From a bacterium (GTDB lineage Bacteria; Bacillota; Clostridia; Oscillospirales; Oscillospiraceae): 64,000 nucleotides of DNA. The notes beneath the pieces are model-generated. The model saw only the letters and a list, made by a program, of their open reading frames with translations. It was not told the origin of the DNA and did no database searches. The first letter of the stretch is position 1; each line of letters starts with the position of its first letter. Of this stretch, positions 42,642-50,512 are shown piece by piece. The position numbers and the translations under genes were made by a program. The DNA lies in the NCBI GenBank assembly GCA_004562395.1, contig SFQY01000007.1:1-64000 (forward strand), read 5' to 3'.

Positions 42642-42653
42642 GAGAATTGTATC

Positions 42654-42983
42654 ATGAGGTTATTCCGCCCGGTGGGTCAAGCAGAATATGACCTGATTGC
42701 TCAGTCAAACTTCACTGCCTTTCCGCCCAGATTGCCGGAACAGCCAATTTTCTACCCTGTGTTGTCTGAACGGTATGCCTGGGAGATTTCAGAAAAATGG
42801 AATCGCCGTCATGCCGACTCACAATACACCGGTTACGTTACTACTTTTGAAATTGATGATGCCTATATTTCTGAATTTCCGGTACAAACAGTCGGCGCAA
42901 GCTATCATCAGGAACTTTGGATTCCGGCGGAAGAGCTTGCGCGTTTTAATCAACACATTATTGGAAAAATCCAAATTTTGTAG
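42654..42983 (+). CDS. Small conserved protein, downstream third gene of the toxin-antitoxin operon
   Basis: A 109-residue soluble protein: MRLFRPVGQAEYDLIAQSNF, PPRLPEQPIFYPVLSERYA, VQTVGASYHQELWIPAEELARFNQHIIGKI. Proteins of this pattern are widespread and, as far as I recall, carry the uninformative label ADP-ribosylation/crystallin J1. AGGAGA lies upstream, 12 nt after the toxin stop. Whether it takes part in the toxin system is unknown. The gene ends 7 nt before the second spoIVB remnant. Confidence 0.75.
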   Translation: MRLFRPVGQAEYDLIAQSNFTAFPPRLPEQPIFYPVLSERYAWEISEKWNRRHADSQYTGYVTTFEIDDAYISEFPVQTVGASYHQELWIPAEELARFNQHIIGKIQIL

Positions 42984-42990
42984 GTATCAT

Positions 42991-43071
42991 CACTTAACCC
43001 ATGTGCCGGTCAATGATCCCACCGCAGGGTACGGCATTCGTATCGAAAACATGCTGGCCGCGGTGGGGTAA
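42991..43071 (+). pseudogene. Second remnant of a spoIVB 3' end
   Basis: In frame, 26 codons read HLTHVPVNDPTAGYGIRIEN, then MLAAVG and stop. They match the last residues of SpoIVB (VTHVLVNDPTTGYGIFIENMLDAAT). DNA identity to the intact gene is moderate, and it covers the very end that the first remnant lacks. No start or ribosome site. It abuts the 42654 gene. Confidence 0.87.
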
Positions 43072-43154
43072 TTTCCAGACAGGAGCAGATTTTGCCCCTG
43101 TCTTTTTTTGGCATCCTATGTTATACTGAAAATAGGAAAAGGAGGGAACGCGCA

Positions 43155-43895
43155 ATGAAAAAGACGATAGGATGGATCCTGGTGATTGCAGGAGGGTTCT
43201 TTTGCGTTGTTGGTGTGCTATGTGTTCCTGTGGCATTTACTGCGGACAATATCCCATTTGGAGAGCGCATCGCTGTGCTGGTATCGTTCCTGGCCATAGC
43301 GGCTGTCAACGGTTTGATTTGTTGGCTGGGCTTTCGGCTCAAGTCCGCCAAAAAAGACGCCAGAAAGCAGAAGACTGTGGATCAATGGATGACATCGCAG
43401 CTGCCGGCCCTGTATTTACAGAAAAACAAAACGGTTTACCGCAATCAGTATATTGGGCGTCTGGAAAGCATTGGTTTCCAAAGGGAAGATGCCAAAAAGA
43501 TATTTGATTTTGAGTGTGAAGTGATCCGGAAGTTCCCAAAGCCGTATTTGCTGCAGCCGCAGTTTACAAAAATGTGGTTTTTTGGTCTGAAGCAGCCATT
43601 CTTCCGGCAGTATCCAAAAACCAAGGAGGATATTCTGAAAGAGCGATATTTGACTGTCAGTGAGCTGTGCAAGATCATCGATGAAGCGGAGTGGCATTTC
43701 TGGAACAGCCATGAAAGAGAGCTTCCTGACGGCGTATGGCAGGAAATCTGTGAATGGCGCTTGAAAGGACCCGGAGCCGAATTCGCGATCCGCTATTTTG
43801 AGATGATTGAGAAAGCGACTGGCATTCTGGAAGGAAGCCTTGCGGAATTGTCATCGGAACAAGGAAGACATTTAAGTCAGTATAAATGGAGATAA
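43155..43895 (+). CDS. Membrane-anchored protein of unknown function
   Basis: A 246-residue protein with two N-terminal helices (about 5-28 and 38-60) joined by a short loop, followed by a cytosolic region of about 180 residues rich in aromatic and charged residues (YPKTKEDILKERYLTVSELCKIIDEAEWHFWNSHEREL). The ATG at 43155 has AGGAGGG upstream, and TATACT at 43122-43127 may be its -10. It is the last gene of the spoIVB-remnant region. No family recognised. Confidence 0.7.
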   Translation: MKKTIGWILVIAGGFFCVVGVLCVPVAFTADNIPFGERIAVLVSFLAIAAVNGLICWLGFRLKSAKKDARKQKTVDQWMTSQLPALYLQKNKTVYRNQYIGRLESIGFQREDAKKIFDFECEVIRKFPKPYLLQPQFTKMWFFGLKQPFFRQYPKTKEDILKERYLTVSELCKIIDEAEWHFWNSHERELPDGVWQEICEWRLKGPGAEFAIRYFEMIEKATGILEGSLAELSSEQGRHLSQYKWR

Positions 43896-43901
43896 ATTCG
43901 T

Positions 43902-44161
43902 AAATGATCGTTTACGCTCGCCCCCCCAAAAAAACCTTCCCCCTCGGGGGAAGGTGCCCCAGTTCGCTTTCCTGGGGCGGATGAGGGGCTAGCGTGCCGA
44001 ATTTTTCTCCGTACCAAAACAGAAGTACAAGGTCGAAAGTATCCCCTTTTGTCGTTACCACCTCAGAAATCTCTACGTTCTCCCCTCATCCGTCACGGCT
44101 TCGCCGTGCCACCTTCCCCCGAGGGGGAAGGTTTTGGGGGTGCAAACATAAACGATCATTT
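43902..44161. repeat. MITE-like element, CCTTCCCCC type, uninterrupted reference copy
   Basis: Termini AAATGATCGTTTA (43902-43914) and TAAACGATCATTT (44149-44161). The interior has ACCTTCCCCCTCGGGGGAAGGT at the left, CCCCAG...CTGGGG, a middle of about 70 nt, ACGGCTTCGCCGT and ACCTTCCCCCGAGGGGGAAGGT at the right. The same interior, broken by two insertions, is found at 7690-8296. Confidence 0.87.
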
Positions 44162-44259
44162 AGTCGATAAGCACAAAAGTTTTTTAGTGTTCAGGACTGT
44201 GGTCCCCGAAAATCTGACCGCGGCAGAAGCGGTAAAGCGGGAAAAGTTCCCTATACCGG

Positions 44260-44327
44260 AAGGAAACTATCGGTCGAGTCAAGGAAACTACGGGTCGGTT
44301 GAGAAATCCGGAGGAAAATGGTATGAT
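44260..44327 (+). promoter_or_regulatory. Tandem 21-bp repeats next to a promoter
   Basis: AAGGAAACTATCGGTCGAGTC (split at 44260-44280) is followed directly by a 16-of-21 match (44281-44301). The second copy runs into TTGAGA (44299-44304), 17 nt, TATGAT (44322-44327). Two repeats one double-turn apart beside the -35 look like an operator for the XRE regulator encoded next. Confidence 0.6.
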
Positions 44328-44366
44328 ATTCCCGTCAAAACCAACCATGGAAAGGATGCATATCAT

Positions 44367-44759
44367 ATGAAACAGACCCTTGGTATGATGATCGCGCAGC
44401 TCAGGAAGCAGAAGGGTATGACCCAGCTGTAGCTGGCTGAAAAGATGGGAGTAACCGATAAGGCCGTGTCCAAATGGGAGCGTGATCTGTCCTGCCCGGA
44501 TATCAACTCGCTTCCGACTCTGGCGGAAACGCTGGGGGGTTCCGTGGAAGAGCTGATGCAGATCAAGAAGAAGGCCGAGACGCCCAAAGCAAGCGTTTCG
44601 GAAATCGTGGAAACCGTGCTGAAGGGCATCGCTCTGGCAATGGGAGTGACGGTGACCGTACTGACGATCCTGGATGCGGTGGATGCCAAGTCCGGCATGA
44701 TCCTGCTGGGCCTTGGCCTGACTTGCGCGGGGATTTCCCTGATGAACGGCAAAAAATAA
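44367..44759 (+). pseudogene. XRE-family regulator broken by an in-frame amber codon
   Basis: The frame reads MKQTLGMMIAQLRKQKGMTQL, TAG (44430-44432), then LAEKMGVTDKAVSKWERDLS and onward to a normal end. Family members have Glu at the stop position (QLELAEKM), so a single GAG-to-TAG change within the helix-turn-helix explains it. The remaining protein (about 130 residues) has a DNA-binding domain, a linker and two hydrophobic C-terminal segments (IALAMGVTVTVLTILDAV and MILLGLGLTCAGISL). Restart at the ATG 44445 would give only part of the domain. The lesion looks recent because the rest is intact. Confidence 0.85.
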
Positions 44760-44856
44760 GTCTGCGCGGAAGCGGTTGTCTTCCCCCGCGGCGGCTGCCC
44801 CCATGAAAATGGCCCGTATCGGGACCGTTTTGTGGAGGCAGTTTTTCTGTTCCCGG

Positions 44857-44885
44857 TTGAAGTCGGAAAAGGATTCGGTTATAAT
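44857..44885 (+). promoter_or_regulatory. Promoter before the 45023 gene
   Basis: TTGAAG (44857-44862), a 17-nt spacer and TATAAT (44880-44885). The leader to the 45023 start is about 130 nt; nothing in it is recognised. Confidence 0.6.
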
Positions 44886-45022
44886 GAAATCAGCTTTTTT
44901 CCCTTTGGAGCGCTGCTTCGGGTGCGCGGAGGAAAAAGCCGCCATGGATGGGATCTGGGTCCGGATCGGTTTCCGCGCGTTCCGCCGCGCAATTTCTGAC
45001 AGTTTGAAAGGATATGGGGGTT

Positions 45023-46147
45023 ATGGGAAGGACATATTGCAGCATTCATGTCTGGTCTACAGAGCCTGTTGCCAACGGCGATTTTCGCTTCCAGAGCTTT
45101 TCCTCGGGATGGCAAACGTATCTGCCGGAGTGTGATGACTTTTCGAATCCGGAGGTCGCCCAGAAGATTGCCAGGAAAATATCCAAATCCACGCAGGCAC
45201 CGGTATTGTGGTTTTATGAAGCGGATGGGGATTTTCTCTGCCTGAAATTCTATTTGGACGGAAAGCAATTTGCCAGCTACTCCGGTGACGGTATCGGCCC
45301 CAATAAAAACCTGTTTCAGATCCCGCAGCTGATCGGGTATGAGGAGGGGCAGAAACGCCGGTTCTCCAGGATCCTGAACTGTTCGGACCCGGAGCTTCAG
45401 ATCCCGCTGCTGGAAGAATTTTTTGGCGTGTGCCTGCTGCCGGTTCCGGAATGGCCGGAAGAAGATGCTCCGTCTGTTTCACGAACCCGCGGCGATTCCC
45501 GCTTCCGAGAGTTTGCAGAGGCGGAGAAGCTGCTTATGGGCAAACATGCTCCGGTCCGGGCGGAAATGGTACAGGAGCTGGAAGGGATCCTCCGGGATGC
45601 CGATTGGGAGTATCTGTGGTTTCCGGAAAGCCCCAAAGGGCCGCTTCCTCATTTCAGGACCCATTACTACCTGCTCAGCAAGGCCAGAGCAACAGGCGCT
45701 GAGAGTGTGCCGGTTTGTTTCCGAAACGGGCAAATTGAGCGCATTTCCCCGGAGGAAATGCGCAGGGAAGGGGCGGATCAACCCTATCCCCATCGGTGGA
45801 TCGGAGAGGATCCCCGGTTCAGGCAGGAGTTCTGCCCTGATAGGTTGGTATTTGCCGATACCGCCCCGGCTGCGTACGCCGGAAGGGAAATGCGGCTCCC
45901 CGGGGGCTTCTATGGCCTGGGGTTTGACGGGAAGAAACGGCTGGTGCTGCATGATGACAGACAAACCTTCGCCATCGTGGACGAGAACCTGAAAATCGTC
46001 GCGAAACAGCGGCTGAAAGGGGATATCAGGGACATCGATGGCGATTATATCCTGACTGTGGGGGAGAAAGGGATCACCGGCACGATCAGAGTGTACCGGA
46101 TGGTTGACGGAAAAAATACAAATCATTCTGCCATGGGCGGAATATGA
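45023..46147 (+). CDS. Unrecognised cytosolic protein
   Basis: A 374-residue protein with no signal peptide or membrane helix. The N-terminal half (about 1-120) begins MGRTYCSIHVWSTEPV and has an alternating beta pattern (APVLWFYEADGDFLCLKFYLDGKQFASYSGDG). The C-terminal 80 residues (GGFYGLGFDGKKRLVLHDDR, then FAIVDENLKIVAKQRLKG) look like two short beta-propeller-like repeats. AAAGGA is 10 nt before the ATG at 45023. The MazG-like gene follows on the same strand, 22 nt downstream. I recognise no family. Confidence 0.7.
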   Translation: MGRTYCSIHVWSTEPVANGDFRFQSFSSGWQTYLPECDDFSNPEVAQKIARKISKSTQAPVLWFYEADGDFLCLKFYLDGKQFASYSGDGIGPNKNLFQIPQLIGYEEGQKRRFSRILNCSDPELQIPLLEEFFGVCLLPVPEWPEEDAPSVSRTRGDSRFREFAEAEKLLMGKHAPVRAEMVQELEGILRDADWEYLWFPESPKGPLPHFRTHYYLLSKARATGAESVPVCFRNGQIERISPEEMRREGADQPYPHRWIGEDPRFRQEFCPDRLVFADTAPAAYAGREMRLPGGFYGLGFDGKKRLVLHDDRQTFAIVDENLKIVAKQRLKGDIRDIDGDYILTVGEKGITGTIRVYRMVDGKNTNHSAMGGI

Positions 46148-46169
46148 ATGGAACACGGAGGATGGACGG

Positions 46170-46520
46170 ATGCGGATAACCATTGACGCCCTGGAAGCCT
46201 ATTTGGACAAGCTGTACGGCGGCCGGGGAAACGAGCAGGGGCTGTTCATGAAGCTGGTGGAAGAAATTGGAGAGGTGGCGGAAATTCTCAACAAGCGAAC
46301 CGGACGAAAAGCGTCGGAGGGCTCCGATCTGCAGGCGGAGCTGGGAAGGGAGCTGGCGGATGTCATCCATTACGCCGCAGCCATCGCGGCAGTGAACAAG
46401 CTGGATCTGAATGACATCATCCTTGAGAAGGACAGATCCGCAGCCGTGAAGTATCATCATGAGATCAATCTGGAGTCCTTCCTTCTGGAGTGCTGCGATC
46501 AGCTGCTTCCGGGGGAGTGA
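46170..46520 (+). CDS. MazG-like nucleotide pyrophosphohydrolase
   Basis: A 116-residue all-alpha NTP-pyrophosphatase-like protein. The metal motif EEIGEVAEIL (about 30-39, EExxE) and the second motif ELADVIHYAAAIAAVNKLDL (about 65-85, ExxD) are both present. Such proteins hydrolyse (d)NTPs to monophosphates, in house-cleaning or stress. CGGAGG is 8 nt before the ATG at 46170. Probably co-transcribed with the 45023 gene. Confidence 0.87.
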   Translation: MRITIDALEAYLDKLYGGRGNEQGLFMKLVEEIGEVAEILNKRTGRKASEGSDLQAELGRELADVIHYAAAIAAVNKLDLNDIILEKDRSAAVKYHHEINLESFLLECCDQLLPGE

Positions 46521-46554
46521 ACAACTGGTTTTTTCGGCCGTTTTTAGGAGAAGT

Positions 46555-46568
46555 TTGTACATGTACAA
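46555..46568. promoter_or_regulatory. Perfect 14-bp palindrome
   Basis: TTGTACATGTACAA, 34 nt upstream of the MerR-like promoter. It could be an operator; nothing else supports this. Confidence 0.35.
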
Positions 46569-46601
46569 TTTTTCTTTGCGTAATTTGGCGATTTTGTCCA
46601 C

Positions 46602-46632
46602 TTGACCGGTAGCGGCTACCGGGTGATACACT
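46602..46632 (+). promoter_or_regulatory. MerR-type promoter with 19-bp spacer and dyad
   Basis: TTGACC (46602-46607), a 19-nt spacer and TACACT (46627-46632). A perfect dyad CCGGTAGCGGCTACCGG (46606-46622) fills the spacer. An overlong spacer with a centred dyad is the signature of MerR-family activation. No MerR gene lies in the window. Confidence 0.75.
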
Positions 46633-46672
46633 ATGTGTATACCAGATTTTTACGGGATAAAGGAGTCTGAAC

Positions 46673-47845
46673 ATGATCTACAGAGATTTTCAGGGAGAGA
46701 AGCTGTCGCTGCTGGGCTTCGGCACCATGCGCCTGCCAACCAACCCCGACGGCAGCATTGATGAAGAACAGGTCCGCCGGATGACCCGCTATGCCATGGA
46801 CCACGGCGTGAACTATTTTGACACTGCCTATCCTTACCACAACGGCAACTCGGAGCGGGTCATTGGCCGGGTGCTGAAGGACTATCCCCGGGACAGTTAC
46901 TATCTTGCCACCAAGTATCCGGGCCATCAGATCCTGAGCAGCGGCTACAACCCTGCCGAAATATTTGAAGAACAGCTGCGCAAGTGCGATGTGGAGTATT
47001 TTGACTTCTATCTTCTGCACAATGTGTATGAAAAGTCCATGGAGACCTATCTGGATCCCAGGTGGGGCATCATCGACTATTTCAAGGAGCAGAAGCGCCT
47101 GGGAAGGATCCGGCATCTGGGCTTCAGCTGCCATGCCCAGACCCAGGGCCTGAAGGAATTTCTGGACATCTGCGGCGGCGATATGGAATTCTGCCAGGTC
47201 CAGATGAACTATCTGGACTGGACTTTGCAGGATGCCAAGGGAAAATATGAGCTGCTGACGGAGCGGGGAATTCCCGTCTGGGTCATGGAGCCTGTCCGGG
47301 GCGGCAAGCTGGCAAAGCTCGGGGAAGCCGAGGAAGCAAAGCTGAAGGCCCTCCGTCCGGAGGAATCCACCGCCGCCTGGGGCTTCCGGTTCCTGCAGGG
47401 CCTGCCCAATGTGACGGTGGTCCTCAGCGGTATGTCCAACATGGCCCAGATGGAGGACAATGTAAAGACCTTCTCCCAGGGTCAGCCTCTGAGCCGGGAG
47501 GAAACTGGGCTCCTGCTGGAGATCGCCGAGGGCATGAAGGACTCCGTCCCCTGTACCGCCTGCCGCTACTGCTGCGACGGCTGCCCCAAGGGGCTGGACA
47601 TCCCCGGCTTTATCCGTACCTACAATGAGCTTCGGGTGGCCCCCACCACCAACGCGGCCATGCGGATCGAATTTATGCCCGAGGACAAGAAGCCCTCGGC
47701 CTGCATCGGCTGTGGGAAATGCGCCCGGGTCTGCCCCCAGAACATCGACATCCCCGGCGTTATGAAGGACCTGACGGAACGGATCCGCAAGCTTCCCAGC
47801 TGGGCGGAGATCTGCCGCCAGCGGGAAGCCGCTGCCAGGAAATAA
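46673..47845 (+). CDS. Aldo/keto reductase with C-terminal 2x[4Fe-4S] ferredoxin domain
   Basis: A 390-residue oxidoreductase. The TIM-barrel part (about 1-285) carries the active-site region NYFDTAYPYHNGNSE with Asp and Tyr of the family, and LATKYP with the lysine. The C-terminal 100 residues have two cysteine clusters, VPCTACRYCCDGCPKGLDIP (about 290) and CIGCGKCARVCPQNIDIP (about 345), binding two [4Fe-4S] clusters. Such enzymes occur in strict anaerobes; substrate unknown. AAAGGAG precedes the ATG. Preceded by a MerR-like promoter and followed after 15 nt by a broken second reductase gene. Confidence 0.93.
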   Translation: MIYRDFQGEKLSLLGFGTMRLPTNPDGSIDEEQVRRMTRYAMDHGVNYFDTAYPYHNGNSERVIGRVLKDYPRDSYYLATKYPGHQILSSGYNPAEIFEEQLRKCDVEYFDFYLLHNVYEKSMETYLDPRWGIIDYFKEQKRLGRIRHLGFSCHAQTQGLKEFLDICGGDMEFCQVQMNYLDWTLQDAKGKYELLTERGIPVWVMEPVRGGKLAKLGEAEEAKLKALRPEESTAAWGFRFLQGLPNVTVVLSGMSNMAQMEDNVKTFSQGQPLSREETGLLLEIAEGMKDSVPCTACRYCCDGCPKGLDIPGFIRTYNELRVAPTTNAAMRIEFMPEDKKPSACIGCGKCARVCPQNIDIPGVMKDLTERIRKLPSWAEICRQREAAARK

Positions 47846-47860
47846 AGGGTGGCTGCGATT

Positions 47861-48007
47861 ATGGAATTTACCCGGAACAACGGTGTCCGGATGCCGGCAG
47901 TGGGCATCGGCACCTTCCTGATGCGCCCGGAACAGGCGGAGCAGGCGGTCTGCACCGCACTGGAAATGGGCTATCCCATGATCGACACCGACAACGCGTA
48001 CAAATAG
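47861..48007 (+). pseudogene. Truncated aldo/keto reductase gene
   Basis: A 48-codon frame, MEFTRNNGVRMPAVGIGTFL to MIDTDNAYK then stop, matches the first strand pairs of classical aldo/keto reductases, including the IDTA-like active-site segment. All of the remaining 220 or so residues are missing: a CATTCCGAG element starts 20 nt after the stop and no reductase sequence resumes beyond it. Probably the insertion or an associated deletion destroyed the gene. Confidence 0.8.
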
Positions 48008-48026
48008 CACAAAGGGAAAGAAAAAA

Positions 48027-48154
48027 CTGTCATTCCGAGCCATCCCGCAGGATGGCGTGGGAATCCCCCGGTTAGAAGGGAAACTTCTGATAATTGCCCT
48101 AAAAACCGGGGGATTGCCACACCAGTGACTGCGGTCACTGGTTCGCAATGACAG
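48027..48154. repeat. CATTCCGAG/CATTGCGAG palindromic element, stand-alone copy
   Basis: The ends CTGTCATTCCGAG (from 48027) and TCGCAATGACAG (to 48154) flank GGGAATCCCCCGG and CCGGGGGATTGCCAC. Short hairpins CATCCCGCAGGATG and CAGTGACTGCGGTCACTG lie inside each arm. Same family as 7781-7893 and the half copy at 8150-8200. Confidence 0.8.
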
Positions 48155-48258
48155 TTCTTTTATTTGTACAATTTAACTTTAGTGAGGCAGCCCCTTTTCT
48201 TTTTGCCAGCCTGCCGGCGCTGCCGGGCGATGTTCCCGCGGCGGAAGGTGTCTGGGGT

Positions 48259-49524
48259 TTATTGGAAGATTTCTCCGGCGGCGGCGATGATCCGGCGGAT
48301 TTCGGTGTCCGTGTGGGCGCTGCTGAGGAACAGGGCTTCGAACTGGCTGGGGGCGGCGTAGATGCCCCGTGACAGGAGGCCGTGGTACCACTGACGGAAC
48401 CGGGTCAGGTCCGAGGAACGGGCCTGGTCGTAGCCGGTAACCGGCTGCTCCGTGAAGAACACCGTCAGCAGAGAGCCTACCCGGTTGACCTGAACGGGGA
48501 TGCCGGACAGAGCATCCTTCAGGCCTTCTTCCAACAGAGCGCCTTTCCGTTCCAGTTCGGTGTAGATTTCCGGATTGTTTTTCAGAATCCGCAGCTGGGC
48601 AAGGCCTGCCGCCATGGCCACGGGATTGCCGGACAGGGTGCCCGCCTGATACACGGGGCCCAGGGGCGCTACCAGCTCCATCAGCTTCCGGCTGCCGCCG
48701 TAGGCACCTACCGGCATGCCGCCGCCGATGATCTTGCCGTAGGTTACCAGATCCGCCCGGACGCCGTAGTATTCCTGAGCGCCGCCGGGGGCCAGACGGA
48801 AGCCGGTGATGACCTCATCGAAGATCAGCAGCGCACCGGATTCGTCGCAGAGTTTACGCAGCCCCTGCAGGAAGCCGGGCTGGGGAGGCACCACGCCCAT
48901 ATTGGCTGCCACGGGCTCCACGATCACCGCCGCCACCTGGCCGGGATTGGCGTTCAGCAACCCCTCCACACTGGCCAGGTCATTGTAGGAGGCGGTCAGG
49001 GTGTCCCCGGCGATCTCCTTTGGGACTCCCGCGGAATCCGGCGCGCCGCCGGTGAGAGCGCCGGAACCGGCCTTCACCAGCATGGAGTCGGAGTGGCCGT
49101 GATAGCAGCCTGCAAACTTGATGATCTTGCTGCGGCCTGTGGCTCCCCGGGCGAGACGGAGGGCGGACATCACTGCCTCGGTGCCGGAGTTGACCATGCG
49201 GACCATCTCCACGCCGGTCATCTGGCAGACCAGCTCTGCCATCTCCACCTCCGCCGCCGTGGGGGCGCCGAAGCTCAGACCTTTTTTGACGGCGTCCAGA
49301 ACGGCCCGCTCCACTTCCTCCCGGCAGTGGCCCAGGATCAGGGGGCCCCAGGAGCCGATGAGGTCAATATATTCGTTTCCGTCCACGTCCCAGACGTGGC
49401 TTCCCAGGCCCCGGTCCAGGAACCGGGGATAGGTGCCCACGGAACGGCAGGCCCGCACCGGGGAATTGACGCCCCCGGGCAGTACCCGCTGGGCCGCGTC
49501 GAAAAGCTGTTCAGAGCGTGTCAT
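48259..49524 (-). CDS. hemL: Glutamate-1-semialdehyde 2,1-aminomutase
   Basis: A 421-residue PLP enzyme making 5-aminolevulinate, the second step of the C5 tetrapyrrole route. The PLP lysine is in [18 protein letters not shown] (about 262), [10 protein letters not shown] holds the cofactor Asp, and the N-terminus [11 protein letters not shown] is characteristic. The ATG at 49524 overlaps the hemB stop (TGATG). Last gene of the riboswitch-controlled operon. Confidence 0.96.
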   Translation of the reverse strand: MTRSEQLFDAAQRVLPGGVNSPVRACRSVGTYPRFLDRGLGSHVWDVDGNEYIDLIGSWGPLILGHCREEVERAVLDAVKKGLSFGAPTAAEVEMAELVCQMTGVEMVRMVNSGTEAVMSALRLARGATGRSKIIKFAGCYHGHSDSMLVKAGSGALTGGAPDSAGVPKEIAGDTLTASYNDLASVEGLLNANPGQVAAVIVEPVAANMGVVPPQPGFLQGLRKLCDESGALLIFDEVITGFRLAPGGAQEYYGVRADLVTYGKIIGGGMPVGAYGGSRKLMELVAPLGPVYQAGTLSGNPVAMAAGLAQLRILKNNPEIYTELERKGALLEEGLKDALSGIPVQVNRVGSLLTVFFTEQPVTGYDQARSSDLTRFRQWYHGLLSRGIYAAPSQFEALFLSSAHTDTEIRRIIAAAGEIFQ

Positions 49525-50507
49525 CAGCCAAGATCTCCCTTCTCCATGGCCCGGGCCAGCTCCTTGGCGAAATAGGTGATGAGGATATCCGCTCCCGCCC
49601 GGTAGACGGACAGGGCGCTTTCGCACATGACCCGGTATTCGTCAATGAGACCGGCCTGGCCCGCCGCCTTGATCATGGCGTACTCGCCGCTGACGGAATA
49701 GGCCGCCAGAGGCAGATCAAAGGCGTCGGCGCACTCCCGGATGATGTCCAGGTAGCTCAGAGCGGGCTTGACCATGAGAATATCCGCGCCCTCCTGCACG
49801 TCCAGGGCGCACTCCTTCAGGGCTTCCTTCCGGTTGTGGGGATCCATCTGATAGCCCCGGCGGTCGCCGAAGGCAGGAGCGGAACCGGCAGCCTCCCGGA
49901 AAGGGCCATAAAAGGCGGAGGCATATTTGGCGGAATAGGACATGATGGGCGTGTTCTCGAAGCCGTTTTCATCCAGGACGGCCCGGATGGCGGCTACCCG
50001 GCCATCCATCATATCCGAGGGGGCTACCATGTCCGCTCCCGCCCGGACGTGGGACAGGGCGGTTTTGGCCAGGACCTCCAGGGTTTTGTCGTTGTCCACG
50101 GTGCGGCCGTGGAGGATTCCGCAGTGGCCGTGGTCGGTGTACTCGCACATGCACACGTCGGTGATGATGTAGCAGTCGGGATACTGAGCCTTGATGGCCC
50201 GGATGCCCTGCTGTACCACCCCCTCCGGATCCCAGGCGGAGGAACCGCACGCATCCTTATGGGCGGGGATGCCGAACAGCAGCACCCGGCGGACGCCGGC
50301 TTCCATGCAGGCGGCGATTTCCTCACAGATCCGGTCCGGGGAATAACGCCACTGACCGTCCAGGGAGGGGATGGGCTCCCGGATATTGCTCCCCTCCACC
50401 AAAAACAGGGGATAGACCAGACTGTCCGGGGAGACTCTGGTTTCCCGCACCATGCGGCGCAGGCTGTCGCAGGTCCGCAGCCTGCGGGGACGAATGACAA
50501 GGTCCAT
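49524..50507 (-). CDS. hemB: Porphobilinogen synthase (zinc type)
   Basis: A 327-residue enzyme joining two 5-aminolevulinates to porphobilinogen. Zinc cysteines: [14 protein letters not shown] (about 112-125). Schiff-base lysines: [14 protein letters not shown] (about 190) and [11 protein letters not shown] (about 243). The ATG at 50507 has AAAGGAG 10 nt upstream; earlier in-frame ATGs overlap that site or the cobA-hemD stop. Confidence 0.96.
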   Translation of the reverse strand: MDLVIRPRRLRTCDSLRRMVRETRVSPDSLVYPLFLVEGSNIREPIPSLDGQWRYSPDRICEEIAACMEAGVRRVLLFGIPAHKDACGSSAWDPEGVVQQGIRAIKAQYPDCYIITDVCMCEYTDHGHCGILHGRTVDNDKTLEVLAKTALSHVRAGADMVAPSDMMDGRVAAIRAVLDENGFENTPIMSYSAKYASAFYGPFREAAGSAPAFGDRRGYQMDPHNRKEALKECALDVQEGADILMVKPALSYLDIIRECADAFDLPLAAYSVSGEYAMIKAAGQAGLIDEYRVMCESALSVYRAGADILITYFAKELARAMEKGDLG

Positions 50508-50512
50508 ATTGA

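Noticed and set aside
41892..43071. spoIVB remnants as small functional genes
   Set aside because: No start codon in a suitable place and no ribosome site; both begin in the middle of a known fold.
44260..44301. Direct repeats as a CRISPR array
   Set aside because: Only two units without spacers; no cas genes anywhere in the window.
44367..44759. Amber codon as programmed recoding
   Set aside because: Homologous proteins carry Glu at this place, no pyrrolysine genes or stimulatory structure are seen, and every other gene ending in TAG looks like normal termination.
44776..45135. Open frame overlapping the start of the 45023 gene
   Set aside because: It covers a promoter and another gene's start in a different frame and has no ribosome site.
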